Part shown: positions 1 through 11,247 of the stretch, one piece after another
Position numbering within the stretch: position 1 is the stretch's first letter
Layout: every line of letters starts with the position of its first letter
DNA from: Laburnicola sp. R22_1
Taxonomy: Eukaryota; Ascomycota; Dothideomycetes; Pleosporales; Didymosphaeriaceae
Assembly: GCA_014281115.1 (NCBI GenBank)
Contig: JACONQ010000001.1
Span: forward strand, 2,418,001-2,482,000
Reading direction: 5' to 3'
Length of the DNA stretch: 64,000 nucleotides
The notes under the pieces: generated by a model
Database searches by the model: none
The model's input: the letters and a program-made list of their open reading frames with translations, nothing else
Told to the model about the DNA's origin: nothing
Translations under genes and position numbers: made by a program

Positions 1-1
1 G

Positions 2-409
2 GGCCGACCAGGACTTAGCATGGAACCTCTAAGCCCTGGCACTCGCCTCGATGGTTTTCACGCTGAGCTCAATGGCTTTCGGGACGCTTACTCCTCGCCA
101 CATGCCAATGGGACCGGAATACTACTCCCTCCATTCACGCCCAATGCCCAACACTCTCTTAGACTCAACTCTAGTGGCCACAAAGCAAGTCAAACATCAT
201 ATTTCTCAAACAGAAAAAGCCACACACCCAAGACACCTTCGAGTCAAAGACGTGATAGTAAGGAGTCTATGAAGATGGAACCAAGGTCGGAACCAAAGGC
301 GCGCACGTCATCGGCTATCACAGACAACGAGGAAGACATGGCAAGTCTAGCGCTGGCCATGCAGCTACAAATGGACGAACATGGACTCCGCAGACGCAGC
401 ATGATATAA
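2..409 (+). CDS. C-terminal end of an unidentified protein (truncated by window edge)
   Basis: The reading frame is open to the left edge and ends at a TAA at 407-409, so only the last ~135 residues are present. I do not recognise the protein. The visible part is Ser/Pro/Lys-rich and probably disordered, with basic stretches such as SNRKSHTPKTPSSQRR. The C-terminus has an acidic-then-helical segment (DNEEDMASLALAMQLQMDE) followed by HGLRRRSMI. That segment resembles a ubiquitin-interacting-type amphipathic helix but lacks the usual serine, so I do not call a domain. An internal ATG at 20 exists, but coding clearly begins upstream of the window. Real gene is likely; its function is unknown. 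Confidence 0.6.
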   Translation, partial: GRPGLSMEPLSPGTRLDGFHAELNGFRDAYSSPHANGTGILLPPFTPNAQHSLRLNSSGHKASQTSYFSNRKSHTPKTPSSQRRDSKESMKMEPRSEPKARTSSAITDNEEDMASLALAMQLQMDEHGLRRRSMI

Positions 410-876
410 CGAACTATGTCAATGCTTCCTTGTAACACTTCGATATTTTTTTGGCATGTTCTGGTTATTGGTTTTCATCGGGTTCATGGTGCATGGAGAC
501 GTATCAATGGCGCTTGTTTTTTTCTTCTTTTCTCTATGTTTTTGCTACACGTGCGGATAGGAAGCTTTACAGGTGTTACGGAGTCTACCGAAGTCGGCTT
601 TCAATGCCTCTTATACCCGGATCTGAACGGTATAGTTTGTATTTGTACAGTGGTCGAATACGAAGGAGTTGTCTTCTGAGGACAGGCAGCGAATGTAATT
701 CCAGCACGGACTGCGTGACTCAGCCTGTAGATGTGTCACTAGAATAGGTCGCGCAGTGGCGAAGTTCAAACGTTTATTGTACAGGTTGCAATTCTGACAT
801 GATTCGTAGGATGTTTGTCACTCCTCGGCGCGTATTGACAACCAAATGCAGTCGTGACATGCTCGACTGACTATAC
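410..876. other. Intergenic, 3' flank of the first gene
   Basis: No coding signal that I can support. The T-rich stretch at 440-540 is probably the 3' untranslated region of the upstream gene. Short ORFs here have no conserved features. Confidence 0.5.
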
Positions 877-1527
877 CTACATCCACCGATCCATATCCCC
901 AAAGGGAGGGTACTTTAACCGAGACGCTCTACTACCATCTCCACTCTTCTTGCTGCCGCCCCCACCTCCGCTAGGAACACTGCTCAGGCAATCCCAATTC
1001 CAAGGGACCTCCCCGCCCAATACCTCAAATCCTGGCACTCTTCGCAACCTGGCTCTATCCGTCCTACCAGGTCGAACTTCCCTCAACGCCATCCGGGTCG
1101 TCTCACGCACCTCGCGGATCGGGGGCTCCACGATTTGCGTCCGATATATCGGCTCCCGCGGCGAAGGGCACGAGGAGGGACTGTGTGACGGCGGGGGTGC
1201 TGGAGGTGCTGCAGGTATGTGACTGCGTTTCTTACCAGGTCCGTGGATTTTGAGACGGTGGTGGTGGTGGTGCAGTGGGTGGATTGGGTGCATATGTAAT
1301 GGATGGAGATGCGGATGATGATGGTGGTGATGATAAGGCTGGTCGTGGTCGATGGTTATGCTAGGCGCTAGAATACGTACTTTGCTATAGCGCGGTCCAT
1401 GGCCGTCGGTTCGTACTCGGACGAGTTCTTCGACAGAGGATCCATGGTCGGAATGGTGATGGTGAAGATTGTGGTGGTGGTGGTGGTGAGGTCGTTTGGG
1501 TTTGGGGGTAAGGGTTATCCAGCACAT
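877..1527 (-). CDS. Doubtful His/Pro-rich hypothetical protein
   Basis: An open frame on the minus strand from ATG at 1527 (MCWITLTPKPKR) to the stop at 877-879, about 216 codons. It contains several runs of 5-6 histidines, from repeated CAY codons, separated by ordinary-looking sequence (VEELVRVRTDGHGPRYSKV, EPIYRTQIVEPPIREVRETT, ending PPFGDMDRWM). The frame continues upstream without an ATG. A second minus-strand frame from ATG 1660 (MSQRDRSYTPIT) overlaps it and could be the true N-terminus if an intron or frameshift joins them, but I see no convincing splice pair. Low-complexity codons could keep the frame open by chance. No family recognised. Confidence 0.3.
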   Translation of the reverse strand: MCWITLTPKPKRPHHHHHHNLHHHHSDHGSSVEELVRVRTDGHGPRYSKVRILAPSITIDHDQPYHHHHHHPHLHPLHMHPIHPLHHHHHRLKIHGPGKKRSHIPAAPPAPPPSHSPSSCPSPREPIYRTQIVEPPIREVRETTRMALREVRPGRTDRARLRRVPGFEVLGGEVPWNWDCLSSVPSGGGGGSKKSGDGSRASRLKYPPFGDMDRWM

Positions 1528-1575
1528 GGCTGGGAAATGACGTGGGAAGCGGACGGATACGAAGGGGCGGTGCAA

Positions 1576-2275
1576 GACGGTGGTAGGTATGTGAAGATAA
1601 GGGGGTGTAGCAATGCGAGGGGTGTGTGATCGGGGTGTAGGAGCGGTCTCGTTGGGACATTCAGTAATGGTATACTAGAGAGAGTATTCATATAGACTAT
1701 ACAACAAACAAAGAACTGATTTGCGAGGGAGACGCAATCCCAATCAGAAGGGAATTGCTGTTGGAGTTATACCACGTCCAGCTACCAAACCATGGCATGT
1801 CACGCACAAATGTTGCCTTCCACGCGCACGCATCTCTTGTACGGGAAAACGAGACATAGGGTTCTTATGACGGTTGCGGGTCGCGAAGCATGCAAACATG
1901 TGTTCGAGTCGGGTGTCCGGATGACTGTGACCTGTGGTTGGAGGTTGCACATGGTGAGGCCAGGATGTCTTAGGTGACCTTGTCAGGGCAGACGCAACAC
2001 ATGGCGGCGTGGGCACGCAAAGGAACGCGGGCGGGAAGTAGTCGCATTCGGGCGTAGGATGTATATTGCTGCTGCTGGAAAAAGGGTAAAAGGGTGGAAG
2101 GAGACGAGGCAGAGGCAGCCGCAGCCTGACGCGGCCATGCCAAGACCGACGACGACCAGCTGCCCGGAGAGTGAGAGCTCCAGACGTCCACGGCACCAGC
2201 TCACCAAACCACCCACGCCGCCTGCTGCTCCCCCAACCGCCTCTCCCTCTCGCCCATCCACAGCCAGGCACCGCC
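1576..2275. other. Intergenic, promoter side of PRE2
   Basis: Holds the upstream region of the proteasome gene. 2190-2275 is a CT-rich, C-rich leader directly before the PRE2 ATG, common in front of highly expressed fungal genes. The long minus-strand ORF across this region has no sensible protein composition and is taken as chance. I see no clear proteasome-associated control element. Confidence 0.4.
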
Positions 2276-3301
2276 ATGGACTCGTTAGTCGCGCAGTACA
2301 CGCGCCCGGCCTTCACACACGAGGGCCCCACGCCCCACGAGCAGCAGGAGCTCACCCAGGCCGCCCCCGAGCTGTCCCTCAAGTTTGCGCTGCCGCCCGT
2401 CGCCCAGGTAGGCTTTCGCTGCCCGGCTCTGCGCCTGCGGCTCTGCTGGACCCTGTGCATGTGCTGACCGCGGCCTCCAGTCCGCCTCATGGCTCCGCGC
2501 AATGACCGACGACTACTCGAACCCCAACTGCCCCATCAAGATCGCACACGGCACGACGACGCTTGCGTTCCGGTTCAAGGGCGGCATCATCGTAGCTACA
2601 GACTCCAGGGCCACGGCCGGCAACTGGATAGCGAGCCAGACGGTGAAGAAGGTCATTGAGATCAACAACTGCCTGCTGGGTACCATGGCTGGTGGCGCTG
2701 CGGTAAGCCGGCGTCCTTCGTGGGGAGAGGACAGACGGCTAACAAAGGGCAGGACTGCCAATACTGGCTGGCGTACCTAGGCATGCAGTGCCGTCTCCAC
2801 GAACTGCGACACAAGCGCCGCATCTCCGTCGCAGCCGCGTCCAAGATCCTCGCGAATCTCGTCTACTCATACAAGGGCATGGGCTTGTCAATGGTATGGT
2901 CTACTGCCGCTCTCGTTCCGATGGGCATACTAAGTGCAGTCTAGGGCACCATGTGTGCAGGTGTAACACCTCAGGAAGGCCCCGCCCTATACTACATCGA
3001 TAGCGACGGCACTCGTCTTGCTGGGAACCTCTTCTGTGTCGGATCCGGCCAGACATTCGCATACGGCGTGCTCGATGCCAACTACAAGTACGACCTCTCC
3101 GACGAAGACGCCCTCGAGCTTGGCAGGCGAAGCATTCTCGCAGCCACCCACCGTGACGCGTACTCGGGGGGTTTTATCAATCTGTATCACGTCAAGGAGG
3201 ATGGTTGGGTCAAGCACGGTTTCAACGACACGAATCCCATCTTCTGGAAGACAAAGTTAGAAAAGGGTGAGTTCTCAAACGTAACGGCGGAGATGGTGTA
3301 G
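2276..3301 (+). CDS. PRE2: 20S proteasome subunit beta type-5 (chymotrypsin-like)
   Basis: Four exons: 2276-2407, 2481-2702, 2753-2893, 2945-3301, all introns phase 0 with GT-AG ends; 283 residues. The propeptide ends at HG/TTTLAF, so Thr69 becomes the N-terminal nucleophile after self-cleavage. The mature chain shows Asp17 (ATDSRATAG), Lys33 (TVKKVIE) and Met45 (GTMAGGAA), the S1-pocket methionine typical of beta5. The C-terminal part contains [12 protein letters not shown] and [15 protein letters not shown]. The subunit provides the chymotrypsin-like activity of the 20S core in nucleus and cytosol. The intron starting at 2703 holds a ggctaac branch site. The ATG is chosen because it begins a continuous exon matching beta5 N-terminal layout; an upstream in-frame ATG (2171) only adds leader-like sequence. 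Converges with the RED-like gene. Confidence 0.96.
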
Positions 3302-3757
3302 GGTTTGGCAGGCGCGGGTAGAGCAGGACAGCAAACTTCATGCGCATGGCGCATCCTAGTGACCGTCAAACGATTGGTGGTGTGCACCCACCATGGAACA
3401 CGAGGATAGTTCTCTGCGTGTGCAATAGGTACAGTATAGCATGAGATACTGTTCCATTCACCTTTCCATGGAAACCACGTATCGTGGGGTAACTCGGGCC
3501 CTGATTTCGCCTTCGTGACGAGAGCAATACCTGAAAAAGGTCCGCCCGCTTACTGTCTCTTCATTCCCCTCGACTAGCATCGACAAGAACAATCTATTGA
3601 GAATAGTACCCAGTGGTACATGAAGACATTTTTGTGAACAAGGCAATTGTCCGCATCGCTTCGGATATGCTGTTCTCCGAAGGGAGTTGGTATCATGCCG
3701 AAATGCTACTATTACTTTTTGTTATTTCCGATGATGGAGTATATTCAGTCGCTCCAC
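3302..3757. other. Convergent intergenic region PRE2 / RED-like
   Basis: 3' flanks of two convergent genes. No gene, tRNA or repeat recognised. Confidence 0.5.
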
Positions 3758-5482
3758 TCATCCCAGCGTCTTCTCCTTCTGTCGCTCCATGACCTTCATC
3801 ACATCACCCACGCTATTCTTATCTCCCTTCTTCTTCTTCGTGCCCCTCTTCCTCTTCTTTCCACTCCGCCCACCTACCTCGTCATCACCACCATCCTCTG
3901 CACCGATCCCCTTCCATTCCGAGAATTTGACCTTCTCACCCTCCCTCTCCATCTCCTCGGCGTCGTCGAACCGAGATTCACCGAATCCCATGTCTATATC
4001 TTCCATATCCCGGTCACGCGCAGCAAGTTCCGCTGCGCGCTTTTTGAGGCGCGACTCTTCAGAGGTTGGGTCATTGAGGAGTGAGGAGTTGGGGTCAAGG
4101 GTGCGCACTTTTTGGAGGGCAGCGCGGACTGTGGCGTCCGCCGCGGCGGATTCAGAAGGTGTGGTGGTGTCTCTGGAGGTAAATGTGTATGAGGCGGCAA
4201 AGTAGTTGCGTTTGGTAGGCGGTTGTGGTGCAGGAATGAGGGGCTTGGTTGAAGCATGATCGGGTTCCTCTTCGCGGGCGCTTTCTTCTCCGGATTCGGA
4301 TGCTGCATTTTTCTTCGTGGACGAGACACCATCTTCCGCTGCGACTGTTTCCCCAGCGTAAGCCTCAAGCACGTTGTCTTCTCCTTCGTCCTCCGAAGAG
4401 TCATCTTCACCATCGCTCTTCAGATCTGCGAGAGGGTTGTAGCTGGAACCGACGCCTTCGAAGATATCCTCATCTTCTGAATCTTCTTCATCTTTCGCCG
4501 GGGGTGGTGCATCTGGAATATTGACCGGATTCTTCTCGGAATCTAGATCATGACGGACTTCCTGTGGAGCATCTTCGGTCTTCTGCTTCCGAACCTTGTG
4601 CTTCTCTTTGCCCTCGGCATCGGTGACGATAAGAACCTCCCGTCCCTGCTTGTCTACCTCGATCCTGGACTGGTTAAGCTTGCGGAAGCCCGCTCCAAGG
4701 CTCGGGTACTTGTTCGCATGCTCAGCGGCCGCAGCTGCCGCAGCTTCCTCCCTCTGTCGCTTGAGGTCGGCGAGAAGAGCATTCCTGTTCCGCTTAAGGC
4801 CTGTGACTGGCGGTGGCGGTGGCGGCGCCATCTCGCCCTTCTTCTCTGCCTTTGCCCTGACGATGGTGCCGACTTCCTGTTCGGCCAGCTCGTCGAACTC
4901 GTCTTCGACGCCAGGCTCCTCCACCTCATCCTCTTGTGTTTTGGCACCATACACGTCCTCGCCCTTCCTGACGCGCTCCAGCAGCTTCCGGTCCAAGCCC
5001 TTCACCAAGTGGGTCGCAGTAATGTCCCCGCCTGTGATCTCTTGCACCAGCTTCTCGAACATGTCCCGATCGATCTGTCCCAGCTTCATGGCGTCCTCCA
5101 GGTTCTTGATACGGTTCGCCACCTCGTCGGCTTCGTCGTCTTCGCGCTCCTTGGTCCGGTCGGTGTAGCCGGCGGCGAGCTTGCTGCCCTTAAGCGCGGC
5201 GGACCTAAACTTCTTCTTGGGGTTCGCCTTTGCATTGCGCTCGGCGAGCTGGCGCGCAAAATCGGCTTGTATCGCGCTACGACCGACCTGCCGCCTGCAA
5301 CAGTTAGCCCAAGTACGAGGGCGGGCGCAGCAGAGGCAGGCTCACGGGGTCATGGGGATGCTGGCATTCCTGCGCGCACCCAGCACAGCGCCGGGTGTCC
5401 GCGAGGGCGGCAGCTGGGGGTGGCCTCCATCCTGCGCTTTGGGCGTGTCGATGAGCAGGCGGCGGAACTGCTGGTTGTTCAT
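3758..5482 (-). CDS. RED-like (IK/RED N-terminal region) splicing-associated protein
   Basis: Two exons: 5482-5346 and 5294-3758 (51 bp intron, gtgagc donor, gcag acceptor; the branch region reads ggctaac); 557 residues. The N-terminus (MNNQQFRRLLIDTPK ... SIPMTP, then DFARQLAERNA, FRSAALKGSKLAAGYTDR, MKLGQIDRDMFEKLVQEI, GDITATHLVKGLDRKLLE) has the layout of the RED-like N-terminal family. Its animal member IK/RED is a spliceosomal B-complex protein with MFAP1 and SMU1. The middle is acidic and disordered (EDSEDEDIFEGVG). The C-terminus is a Lys/Arg-rich nuclear-localisation-type tract (SGKKRKRGTKKKKGDK). The first intron was needed to recover the N-terminus. It has a short upstream ORF whose stop overlaps the ATG (separate entry). 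Divergent from the GH43 gene over about 250 bp. Confidence 0.88.
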
Positions 5483-5529
5483 GGCGCGCGGAGGGTGCGT
5501 CGAAGGCGGCGGAGCTGCTGGTTGTTCAT
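5479..5529 (-). promoter_or_regulatory. Upstream ORF formed by a tandem duplication of the RED-like start region
   Basis: A 16-codon ORF starts at 5529 (MNNQQLRRLRRTLRAP) and stops at TGA 5481-5479. Its first codons copy the true start of the downstream gene (MNNQQFRRL). The two ATGs are 47 bp apart and the stop overlaps the main start as ATGA. Such overlap is the geometry known for coupled termination and reinitiation, so this could tune translation. That role is inference; it would depend on the transcript starting upstream of 5529. Confidence 0.55.
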
Positions 5530-5734
5530 GACGGCGGCTGGCCGCTGCTCACAGGTGCCGCTAGATCACCCTAGCGTAGCCTAGTCTGCCCTGCCCCTGC
5601 CCTGCCCCAGCGCGGAATCACCGCCCCCCGCCGAATGCCCAAGTTGGAGGCGGAGTGGATGTCCCTCCCCTTCTTCCCACCAGTATCTTCCTATCCGAAA
5701 GCACGCTTCCTCTTCTCCCGTTGCCCGGCTGACC

Positions 5735-7135
5735 ATGATGCTTCGCTTGCTACTAAATGCAACCTTCGCCATGGCAGCATGGGCCCAGAACTACTCCACC
5801 TCGACCACCTACACAAACCCAGTGCTGTCCAAAGGGGGGGCCGATCCGTGAGCGGCCCCGCCACGATAAAAGAATTGTCGCTGACCATCACAGATGGGTC
5901 ATCCGCCACGAGGGGTGGTACTACATGACCTATACGACCAACAACGATGTTACTCTGCTTCGGAGCCAGGTCCTCACGTGTGTTCCCATTCCCGGTGTAT
6001 CCTTCCTACGAGAACATCTTGTTTCATGTTGATCATCACATAGTAACTCACCCAGGGAAGGAGGAAAAGCGTCAACGAATGACTCCAATGGGTGTGGATA
6101 TGAAGCAGTATGGCTCCTAACGTGCAAACAGAAACTGGAATACAGCCGACTCAAAACAGCTCTTCAAACCACCCCCAGGCCTGAACTACTCGACCGACCT
6201 ATGGGTAACCTCCAACCATTCCGTGACACAAACGCCCAGTAACCAGTTTCACAGGCCCCTGAATTGCACAATCTCAATGGCACCTGGTATATCATCTTCA
6301 CAGCAGATCCACGCAATGACTCTCCACCCCCCGAAGTAGAAATGTGGTGCGAGTACAGTTGTCCAGCCGTCCACCATCGTATGTATGTTCTCGAGGGCTC
6401 CGGCTCATCTCCATGGACTGCAACCTTCAGCTACAAAGCCGAACTCGACACCTACAATCAATTTGCCATCGATGGAACCTACTTTCAGCACTCCTCGGGG
6501 TTATATCATATCTACAGCTGCTGGTACCGACAGCATGACGGCTGGCCCGCCAACTTGTGCATCACACGTTTGGAGAACCCATGGACTGTCGCCTCGCCGT
6601 TCTCAGAGCGCCAAATAATTTCCGTGCCATCGTTTCCATGGGAGAAAACGCCCTATGGCCGTGCTGAAAATGACAGGTTGTCTTCAAATGAGGCGCCGCA
6701 GCAACTCACCAATCAAATCACCGGCCAGCAGTTCCTCACTTACAGCGCGGCCCGCTCCGATAATCGTAACTACTGCCTCGGACTGCTGGAGCTTGTGGGG
6801 CAGGATCCTATGAACCCGGCTGACTGGCGCAAACACCCGTATCCTGTATTCTACCAGAATCCTGAGGAGCAGGCGTATGGTGTGGGACATGCGAGTTTTG
6901 TCAAGAGTCCGGACGACAGTGAGAATTGGATCGTCTATCATGGGATGCGAGACCCGTTGAATGGTTGGGGTGCGCGGACAATCAGAACGCAGCGGTTTAC
7001 GTGGAATGAAGATGGGACGCCGAAATTTCCGAAGCCGGGCTATGGGCCATATGAGGTGGGTCTAAATGCAACATAGGCTGCATGTGAGTTATAGACTTAT
7101 TTATGCCGACTTTGCAGGTCCCTAGTGGGCAGTAA
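5735..7135 (+). CDS. Secreted glycoside hydrolase family 43 enzyme
   Basis: Five exons: 5735-5847, 5894-5977, 6132-6204, 6255-7055, 7118-7135; 362 residues. The N-terminus is a signal peptide (MMLRLLLNATFAMAAWAQ). GH43 five-bladed propeller signs: NPVLSKGGADPW with the catalytic-base Asp37 in ADP; LWAPELHNLNGTWYIIF; AIDGTYF with the pKa-modulating Asp; SSNEAPQQL with the likely general-acid Glu; AYGVGHASFVKSPD. The family acts on arabinan/xylan side chains; fungal relatives of this layout are annotated as exo-arabinofuranosidase or beta-xylosidase, and substrate cannot be told from sequence. Reading through gives a stop at 7076 (GLNAT), but a 62 bp intron 7056-7117 restores the usual family ending (GPYEVPSGQ, stop 7133-7135), which I prefer. 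The extracellular site fits plant-polysaccharide degradation. Confidence 0.88.
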
Positions 7136-7301
7136 AATTTTGGTCGGATATGTGGGCGATAGTATTGGCTTTTGTCGAAGAAGCCTCGGGGTTGAGTCAC
7201 GGATGCATCAGGAAAGTTTTTTCCAGAGAGGCTGCTCAACCGTGCGCAGACTTGCGCAAATGTGCACAAATAGCCTAACTAAGTAATTTTTTAAAGCTTT
7301 A

Positions 7302-9172
7302 ACGTACTTTGCACTCGAGTCGGACACTCCATCGAGTCGGACACTTTGCCAAGACCCCACCAAAACGTACTATCAGCAATAGTATAACGCGATGCCTCAA
7401 CCACACAATAAACTACCAGCGTTAAAAGAAGCGCGTATATAGCTTGCGATCTAGGCTATTAAATAAGACGCGACACTCTCTTAGCGACGCGCTGCAGCTA
7501 TCTACAATGTCTCTTAAAGTACACTTAGCGACCGACGCGCTAGAAAGACGTTTAGACGTGACTGCGCACCTAACAAAATAAGACTTACTATAAGAGAGGA
7601 GCAGGCGATTGTGGAGCATATACTTGACCTAGACGCGCGAGGATTTCCGCCTCAGCTCGATGCTATAAAAGATATAGCTGATTCTTTACTAGCTGCACGC
7701 CACTATAAGCTAGTTAGCCAGAGGTGGCCTTATAACTTTGTTAAGCGCTAGCTAGAGCTTAAAGTCAAGTTTAATCGAAAGTACGACTACAAGAGAGCTC
7801 TCCTAGAGGATCCTAAGGTGATACAAGACTGGTTCCGGCTTGTGGAGAACATAAAGACCAAACATAGTATCCTAGACAAGGACACCTACAATTTTGATAA
7901 AGCAGGCTTTATAATAGGCATAATATTAACTAGAGCAGTAGTTATAGGCTCTAAGCGTTAAGGACAGCCAAAGCAGGTGCAGCAGGGCAATAGGGAGTGG
8001 ACAACAGTTATCTAAGGCATTAATGCGATGGGGTAGTGGATCCCACCCTTCATTATCTTCGGGGGCAAGCACCACCTCTCCACCTAGTATAAGGAGAAGG
8101 ATCTACCTCATAATTAGGTTATTGCAGTCTCTAAGAACAGCTAGACAACAAATAAGCTTAGTCTATAGTGGCTAAAGCACTTTAATAAGCATACAAAGAG
8201 GCGTGTTGTTAGCACAACACATTTGCTTATTCTTAACAGCTATAAAAGTCACAACTTGTTCGAATTCGAACAGTATTGCAAGAAGAGCAATATTGTTACT
8301 CTCTGTATGCCCTCGCATTCGTCGCACCTCTTGCAGCCACTTAATATGGGCTGTTTCGCGCCTTTAAAAAAGGCGTATGGGCGCTAAGCTGAGGATTTAA
8401 TGCGCAACCACATCACGCACATCACTAAAATCAAGTTCCTGCCTTGCTTTATTGCTGCTTTTAAGGCTTTGTTTACTGAAAGTAATATCAAAGGAGGCTT
8501 TCAAGGTGCTGGCCTAGTGCCCCACGACCTAGAAGCTGTGATATCGCAGCTTAACGTCCGCCTGCGTACGCCTCCACTTTGTACTATTCGCGATAGTACA
8601 TAGGAGTCGCAAACTCCGCGAAATAGTACAGAACTTGGGTCGCAATCGACGCTGGTTAAGCAGAGGATTTAAAGGCATGTAGATAGTTCCCCAACTTATA
8701 TAGTTAAGGCGATGGAAAAGCTCGTTAAAGGCGCTAAGATAATAGGGCATTCTTTGGTATTAATAACTAAACGCAACGCCGAACTTTAAGCTGCTAATAA
8801 GGCCGCCACACGACGTAAATTATATAAAAGAAAGCGATTGCAGCAAGAAGGAGTCCTTATAGTTAAAGAGGGCCAGCGACTGGCTACTCTAAAGGACTTT
8901 GGGGTGCGTAGTGATGGCAAGAAGGCAAAGAAGAGGGTGCGCACTAATGGAGGCGAATCCGCTTAACAGCGCTGTAGACGCTGCGGCAAGCCTGGGCACA
9001 ATAAAAAAACCTATAGACAGCTTATAGAAGTAGATTCTAAATAGGTTAGCCTATTTAGACTATTAAAAATAGTTTATGTTGACTCTATACTATTGTGAAT
9101 AGTACAGAACTTAGTGGGGTCTTTGCAAAGTGTCCGACTCGATGGAGTGTCCGACTCGAGTGCAAAGTACGT
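7302..9172 (+). mobile_element. Pogo/Fot-type DNA transposon A, copy A1 (1871 bp)
   Basis: Perfectly recognisable terminal inverted repeats of about 55 bp begin acgtactttgcactcgag and end ctcgagtgcaaagtacgt, flanked by TA at 7300-7301 and 9173-9174. Each TIR holds the motif gagtcggacact twice. It is the same length as copy A2 at 59332. It is inserted in repeat G. Contains a mutated transposase (separate entry). Confidence 0.9.
7392..9044 (+). pseudogene. Transposase pseudogene of element A1 (pogo/Fot1 DDE family)
   Basis: Start ATG at 7392 and end codon at 9042-9044 are in one frame (551 codons), interrupted by many TAG/TAA codons that fit CAR-to-TAR or TGG-to-TAG RIP changes. Recognisable parts: HTH-side region (EEQAIVEHILDLDARGFPPQ), the DDE core, and GLVPHDLEAVISQ near the C-terminus. 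The second and third catalytic aspartates read Asn (LILNSYKSH; LQPLN), as expected from GAY-to-AAY changes. A C-terminal CCHC zinc knuckle (CRRCGKPGHNKKTY) has lost its last Cys. Non-functional. Confidence 0.85.
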
Positions 9173-9383
9173 TATAACTTTTTTACTAGTAAAGCTATAA
9201 TTTTAATTTTTTAATAGATTTATAGAGAAAATACTAGTCTTTAATTATTTAATTTAAAAATACCATTTTTATTACGTAATTAGTTAGTAATTAATAAAAA
9301 CTCTTTATTTTAGTAGTTATTATATATATTACGTAATAATATTATATAAATATATAGTACTAATAATATAGTAATATATCCTA

Positions 9384-11247
9384 TTAGCGAGCGGGTTAGA
9401 TTAGCGAGCGGGTTAGATTAGCGAGCGGGTTAGATTAGCGAGCGGGTTAGTTTTTGCCAAGACTACAACACCTTATAATAACTTATTATATCTTAATAAC
9501 ATAACGCGTTATTATCTAATAAAGAAGGCAGAATTAAGCTTACCCTTTAGGCCTATTAGAATAAATAATTTTTAAGTCTATAACGCGCTACTAATATATA
9601 TAACATTCTAAAAACTATAGTAACTTACTAATATAATAGAATTAATACCTAAGCAAATAACTACACTAATATAGCAAAGCTTACTATAATTAAAGAGAAG
9701 ACGCTTATCTAATATATACTTAATCTAGACTTATAAGAATTTATACTCTAGCTAAATAAAATAGAGAATATAGCTAATAAACTACTAGCTATATAGTATA
9801 GAGACCCTATAGGTAAATACTAGGCTTAACACTTTATAAAGCGTGTACCTAAGCTTAAAATAGTCTTTAATTAAGTAAAGAACTAATAGAGAATATAATA
9901 AGAGAATCTAAAAGTAATAAATATATAGTTTTAGCTTATAAAGAAGATAAAAGCCAAGTATAGAGTGTAGGATTAAGATGTCTATAACTTTAATAAGACT
10001 AGCTTTTAAATAGAAGTTATTAGCTTAATAAAGATTATAATAGGCTTAGAAAGATATTTTTAATCTAATCTTATCTAGCTAGGCGATCGCAAGTAGGTTA
10101 TAGTAATATAGAACATTTGCGCTACTAGATATACTACTCTACCCTTTATTATTTATAAAGGGCGAGTCTATATCTTAGCGTAGTATAAAAAGACTAGTAT
10201 TTTTTATAATTAGAAGCTTCTAGTCTTTAAAACTAGCTAGACTAATAATAAGCTTAGAGTTATATAGTTAAAGCACTTTAACGCGTATATAAAACCACGT
10301 ATAGTAGAGTTATAAAGATTACTTATTCTAGACGGCTATAAGAGCCACTAATTCTAAGATTTTAAGAATTACTATCTAGAATAGAGAATCCTAACCCTCT
10401 ATATACTAGCGCACTTATTTTATATTTTATAGCCGCTTAATATAGTCTATTTTACGCTACTAAAGCTAAAGTACTTCTAGCGTGTATAAGACTTAGCACA
10501 CTAACGCGTCTTTTATATTAATAAAGAGGGCTTTCTACTAGTCTTTTATAATACGTTTTTTAATATATTTATATTAGAAAATTGTAGAAAAGCCTTTAAG
10601 GCCTCTAGGCTTATTTCTTTAGACGCGTTAGTAGTAGTCGATTGCCTTAATATATAACTTTACACCCTACTAGGACTACCTATACTAAATAAGTCCTACT
10701 AATTAAAAACACTAAAAAACGCTATTAAACACTTATTATAGGCTAAGCTAGTAATAGAATCTATTAAGAAATTACTAACTACTATTACTATAAGGCTTAC
10801 ACAGCTTATAAAGAGCGCTAAAAGTCTAGCTTACTAAGGTATACTTATAATAGGCTAACTCGCTAAGCTTTAGAAGCAAATAGAGCTACTTACTAAGCGA
10901 AAATTACGTAAAAGAAAGCGTCTCTAGTATAGTAGAGTACTTAACTTTGGCTAGGAAGCAGATTTAGTGGCTAGAAGTCCCTTTATTAGGACGAAATTGT
11001 CTAAAAGGGCGTGGGGTAGAGGTAACACTAAGAGAGGCCCCTTAATATAATACTACTATAGTAACTATAAAAAGACTAGACATAATATAAGAACCTATTA
11101 AAAGGCTAAAGAGTTATTTTCTAGCTTAGATATTACCCTTAGTAGGCTATTTTTAAATAGTGTTAATAGTAACTCGAATTAAAGTTTGTAGTACTATAGT
11201 GTTACAAAAAAAAACTAACTTACTTACTAATTTAACCTACTCGCTAA
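9384..11247 (+). mobile_element. Pogo/Fot-type DNA transposon D, heavily RIP-mutated (1864 bp)
   Basis: Flanked by TA at 9382-9383 and 11248-11249, inside repeat G. The left end carries four tandem 17 bp units attagcgagcgggttag (9383-9450); the right end carries two decayed inverted units (11215-11248). The body aligns along its length with transposon B transposase (same start region tctaataaagaaggcagaat at about 9517 and the same order of blocks) but has dozens of stop codons and no open frame. Transcription direction is left to right. It is a dead copy of the same transposase subfamily as B with different termini. Confidence 0.75.

Noticed and set aside
1744..2502. Long minus-strand ORF across the PRE2 promoter and first exon
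   Set aside because: Overlaps well-supported PRE2 coding sequence and has Arg/Trp/Cys-rich composition typical of an antisense shadow.
4550..5584. 344-codon plus-strand ORF opposite the RED-like gene
   Set aside because: Antisense to a clearly conserved protein; no family features.
9383..9450. Possible telomere-like or CRISPR-like array because of gggttag repeats
   Set aside because: Units are 17 bp without spacers and sit at a transposon end with an inverted counterpart at 11215-11248; they are TIR iterons.
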